DNA from: Boseongicola sp. SB0675_bin_26 | GTDB taxonomy: Bacteria > Pseudomonadota > Alphaproteobacteria > Rhodobacterales > Rhodobacteraceae | Assembly: GCA_009843725.1 (NCBI GenBank) | Contig: VYCX01000265.1 | Coordinates: forward strand, 1 to 7,634 | DNA length: 7,634 nucleotides | Direction of reading: 5' to 3' | In this document: positions 6,587 to 7,634 of the stretch, piece after piece | Layout of the letters: each line of letters starts with the position of its first letter | Position numbering within the stretch: position 1 is the first letter of the stretch | Notes under the pieces: model-generated | What the model saw: only the letters and a program-made list of their open reading frames with translations | Told to the model about the DNA's origin: nothing | The model's database searches: none | Made by a program: the position numbers and the translations under genes

Positions 6587-7372
6587 TCAAGAGGCCAAGC
6601 TGGTATGGTCTCTCTTTTCCTGCAACTGCCGATCAAGTGTTGATGTCGGAGCAACGGCTTCCAGCCCAACTCGTACCGCAGCGGCGACCCGTTCCGGCGC
6701 TTCGATCAACGCAAAATGACCAAGCCCTTCCACGACTGACAAGTGTGCCAACTTTGCCCCGGCGACGATTTCACGAATGGGGTCGGCGGGTGTCAGTCCA
6801 TCTTCGGATCCAGTCACGAAGACGAGTGGCAGTACGGTGTCCTTCAGCAGTTTTTCCGAGCTGGGACGAGAGGCTGCCAACTCGGTTTGTGCCATGATTA
6901 GGTCTGTGGTGCTCTCTGCCATTGACGCAACGAAGTCCCTTAGCGCCGTATCGTGAACCGCCGACATCGCCGTCCAGTTCTCGCTGATCCAGCCGCGAGC
7001 ATCGCCGCCCAGAACGCGGTCGCGCACCGCCTCTCGGTTCGCGCGGTTCCCCGGCGGATCGGGAAAAGGACTACATGCCAAAAGCACCAAGGCCCTTGCG
7101 GCCCCGAGCACCCCAAGATTGTGGGCCAGAACCAGTGCTCCCAGGCTGAAGCCACATACGATTTCTCCACCGGTCACCGCCGCCTTGAGCCGAGCCCCGA
7201 AATCCCGGACATCGGGTGCATCGACGGCAACAAAGCGCCGATTGCCATGCCTTATTCGAAGGTTGTCAAGAAGGGGATCGAAGACGCGGTCCGTGCACAG
7301 TGTACCGGGGAGCAGAACCCACCTATCCGTATCTCCCGCGGTCTCGCGCGTCATGACCTGCTCAGCCACCAT
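6587..7372 (-). CDS. Alpha/beta hydrolase-fold enzyme
   Basis: This intact alpha/beta hydrolase is 261 residues from ATG 7372. Using that numbering, the features in order are: WVLLPGTLCTDRVFDPLL (18-35, first strand and oxyanion-hole region), nucleophile Ser76 in CGFSLGA, a helical cap-like region (about 108-170), acid Asp191 in VTGSEDGLTP, and His219 in GLGHF. The full Ser-Asp-His triad is therefore present. It probably cleaves an ester, amide, lactone or C-C bond in the catabolic pathway; N-formylmaleamate deformylases of nicotinate degradation belong to this fold, but nothing here proves that role. The start is uncertain: ATG 7354 is also possible, with an AGCAGG-like site just upstream, and the frame stays open to a GTG at 7468. 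It resembles the broken hydrolase downstream at several matching blocks, suggesting paralogues or members of one subfamily. Confidence 0.82.
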   Translation of the reverse strand: MVAEQVMTRETAGDTDRWVLLPGTLCTDRVFDPLLDNLRIRHGNRRFVAVDAPDVRDFGARLKAAVTGGEIVCGFSLGALVLAHNLGVLGAARALVLLACSPFPDPPGNRANREAVRDRVLGGDARGWISENWTAMSAVHDTALRDFVASMAESTTDLIMAQTELAASRPSSEKLLKDTVLPLVFVTGSEDGLTPADPIREIVAGAKLAHLSVVEGLGHFALIEAPERVAAAVRVGLEAVAPTSTLDRQLQEKRDHTSLAS

Positions 7373-7634
7373 GCCATAGTCTGGGATCAAGTGCGCTTCG
7401 GCGGCATCGCCCCGGGCGTCGCACACCGCCTTGCCCACACTCGCGGGCCTCTCGCCCACAGGATCCACAGGACAGCAACAACAACCCTTTCATTTCTTGG
7501 ATTCCAGGGAAGGGATGGCGGATGGGAAAAAGCGCTTGACGGGAGGGGGCTCACAAGAGTCCCCTGCGCGAGTTCTATTGCGGGCATCGGCTTCGGTTTG
7601 GGCACTTCGGGTCACATCCAAGCTCCTGGCTTTC
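7373..7634. other. Right-end region upstream of the hydrolase, no recognised gene
   Basis: This region should hold the leader of the minus-strand cluster or the end of a further gene beyond the window. The hydrolase frame remains open and coding-like back to GTG 7468 (for example KAVCDARGDAAEAHLIPDYG), which might be a real N-terminal extension or the tail of another gene; I do not recognise it. A stem-loop is visible at 7546-7564: GGGG-CTC, loop ACAA, GAG-T-CCCC, that is, seven pairs with one bulged T on the plus strand. On the minus strand a T5 run lies about 14 bases beyond it, too far for a canonical intrinsic terminator. No clear -35/-10 pair was found. Confidence 0.35.

Noticed and set aside
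7387..7605. 72-codon minus-strand frame at the right end
   Set aside because: Its composition is Pro/Arg-rich, it has no motif, and it overlaps the more coding-like hydrolase frame extension.

Overview
The window is high-GC bacterial DNA with proteobacterial-type genes. An alpha- or betaproteobacterium would fit, but nothing in the window fixes the taxon. No rRNA, tRNA, CRISPR array, transposase or integrase was seen.

Layout. At the left end, on the plus strand, is a compact hicA-hicB type II toxin-antitoxin pair (101-816), preceded by a promoter-like sequence with a 7-bp inverted repeat across its -35 box. From about 820 to the right end, everything recognisable lies on the minus strand. 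Read in the direction of transcription (right to left) the order is: an intact alpha/beta hydrolase (about 7372 to 6587), a second and visibly broken alpha/beta hydrolase (about 6428 to 5793), an NAD(P)-dependent aldehyde dehydrogenase of the succinate-semialdehyde dehydrogenase type (5796 to 4360), a spacer of about 480 bp with no recognisable gene, a [2Fe-2S] subunit (3880 to 3401) and a molybdopterin-binding subunit (3396 to 1285). The last two form one molybdenum hydroxylase of the isoquinoline 1-oxidoreductase / nicotinate dehydrogenase (IorAB/NicAB) type. Beyond it, converging on hicB, lies a coding-like but frame-broken stretch (about 1282 to 900).

How the genes may work together. The minus-strand genes look like part of a catabolic cluster. 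The molybdenum enzyme would hydroxylate an N-heteroaromatic or related substrate with water-derived oxygen. A hydrolase would cleave an amide, ester or enol-lactone type intermediate, and the aldehyde dehydrogenase would oxidise a semialdehyde to a dicarboxylate. The substrate cannot be named from sequence alone. The hydrolase-2/ALDH ATGA overlap and the 4-bp gap between the hydroxylase subunits show operon organisation. Hydrolase 2 has lost its nucleophile region, carries at least two frame breaks and has Asn where the family's acid Asp is expected. Together with the unrecognisable spacers and the toxin-antitoxin pair, this suggests an accessory region under decay. I found no convincing undescribed system. 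The best leads are the hicAB promoter/operator arrangement, the decayed hydrolase beside an intact relative, and the unassigned spacer sequences.
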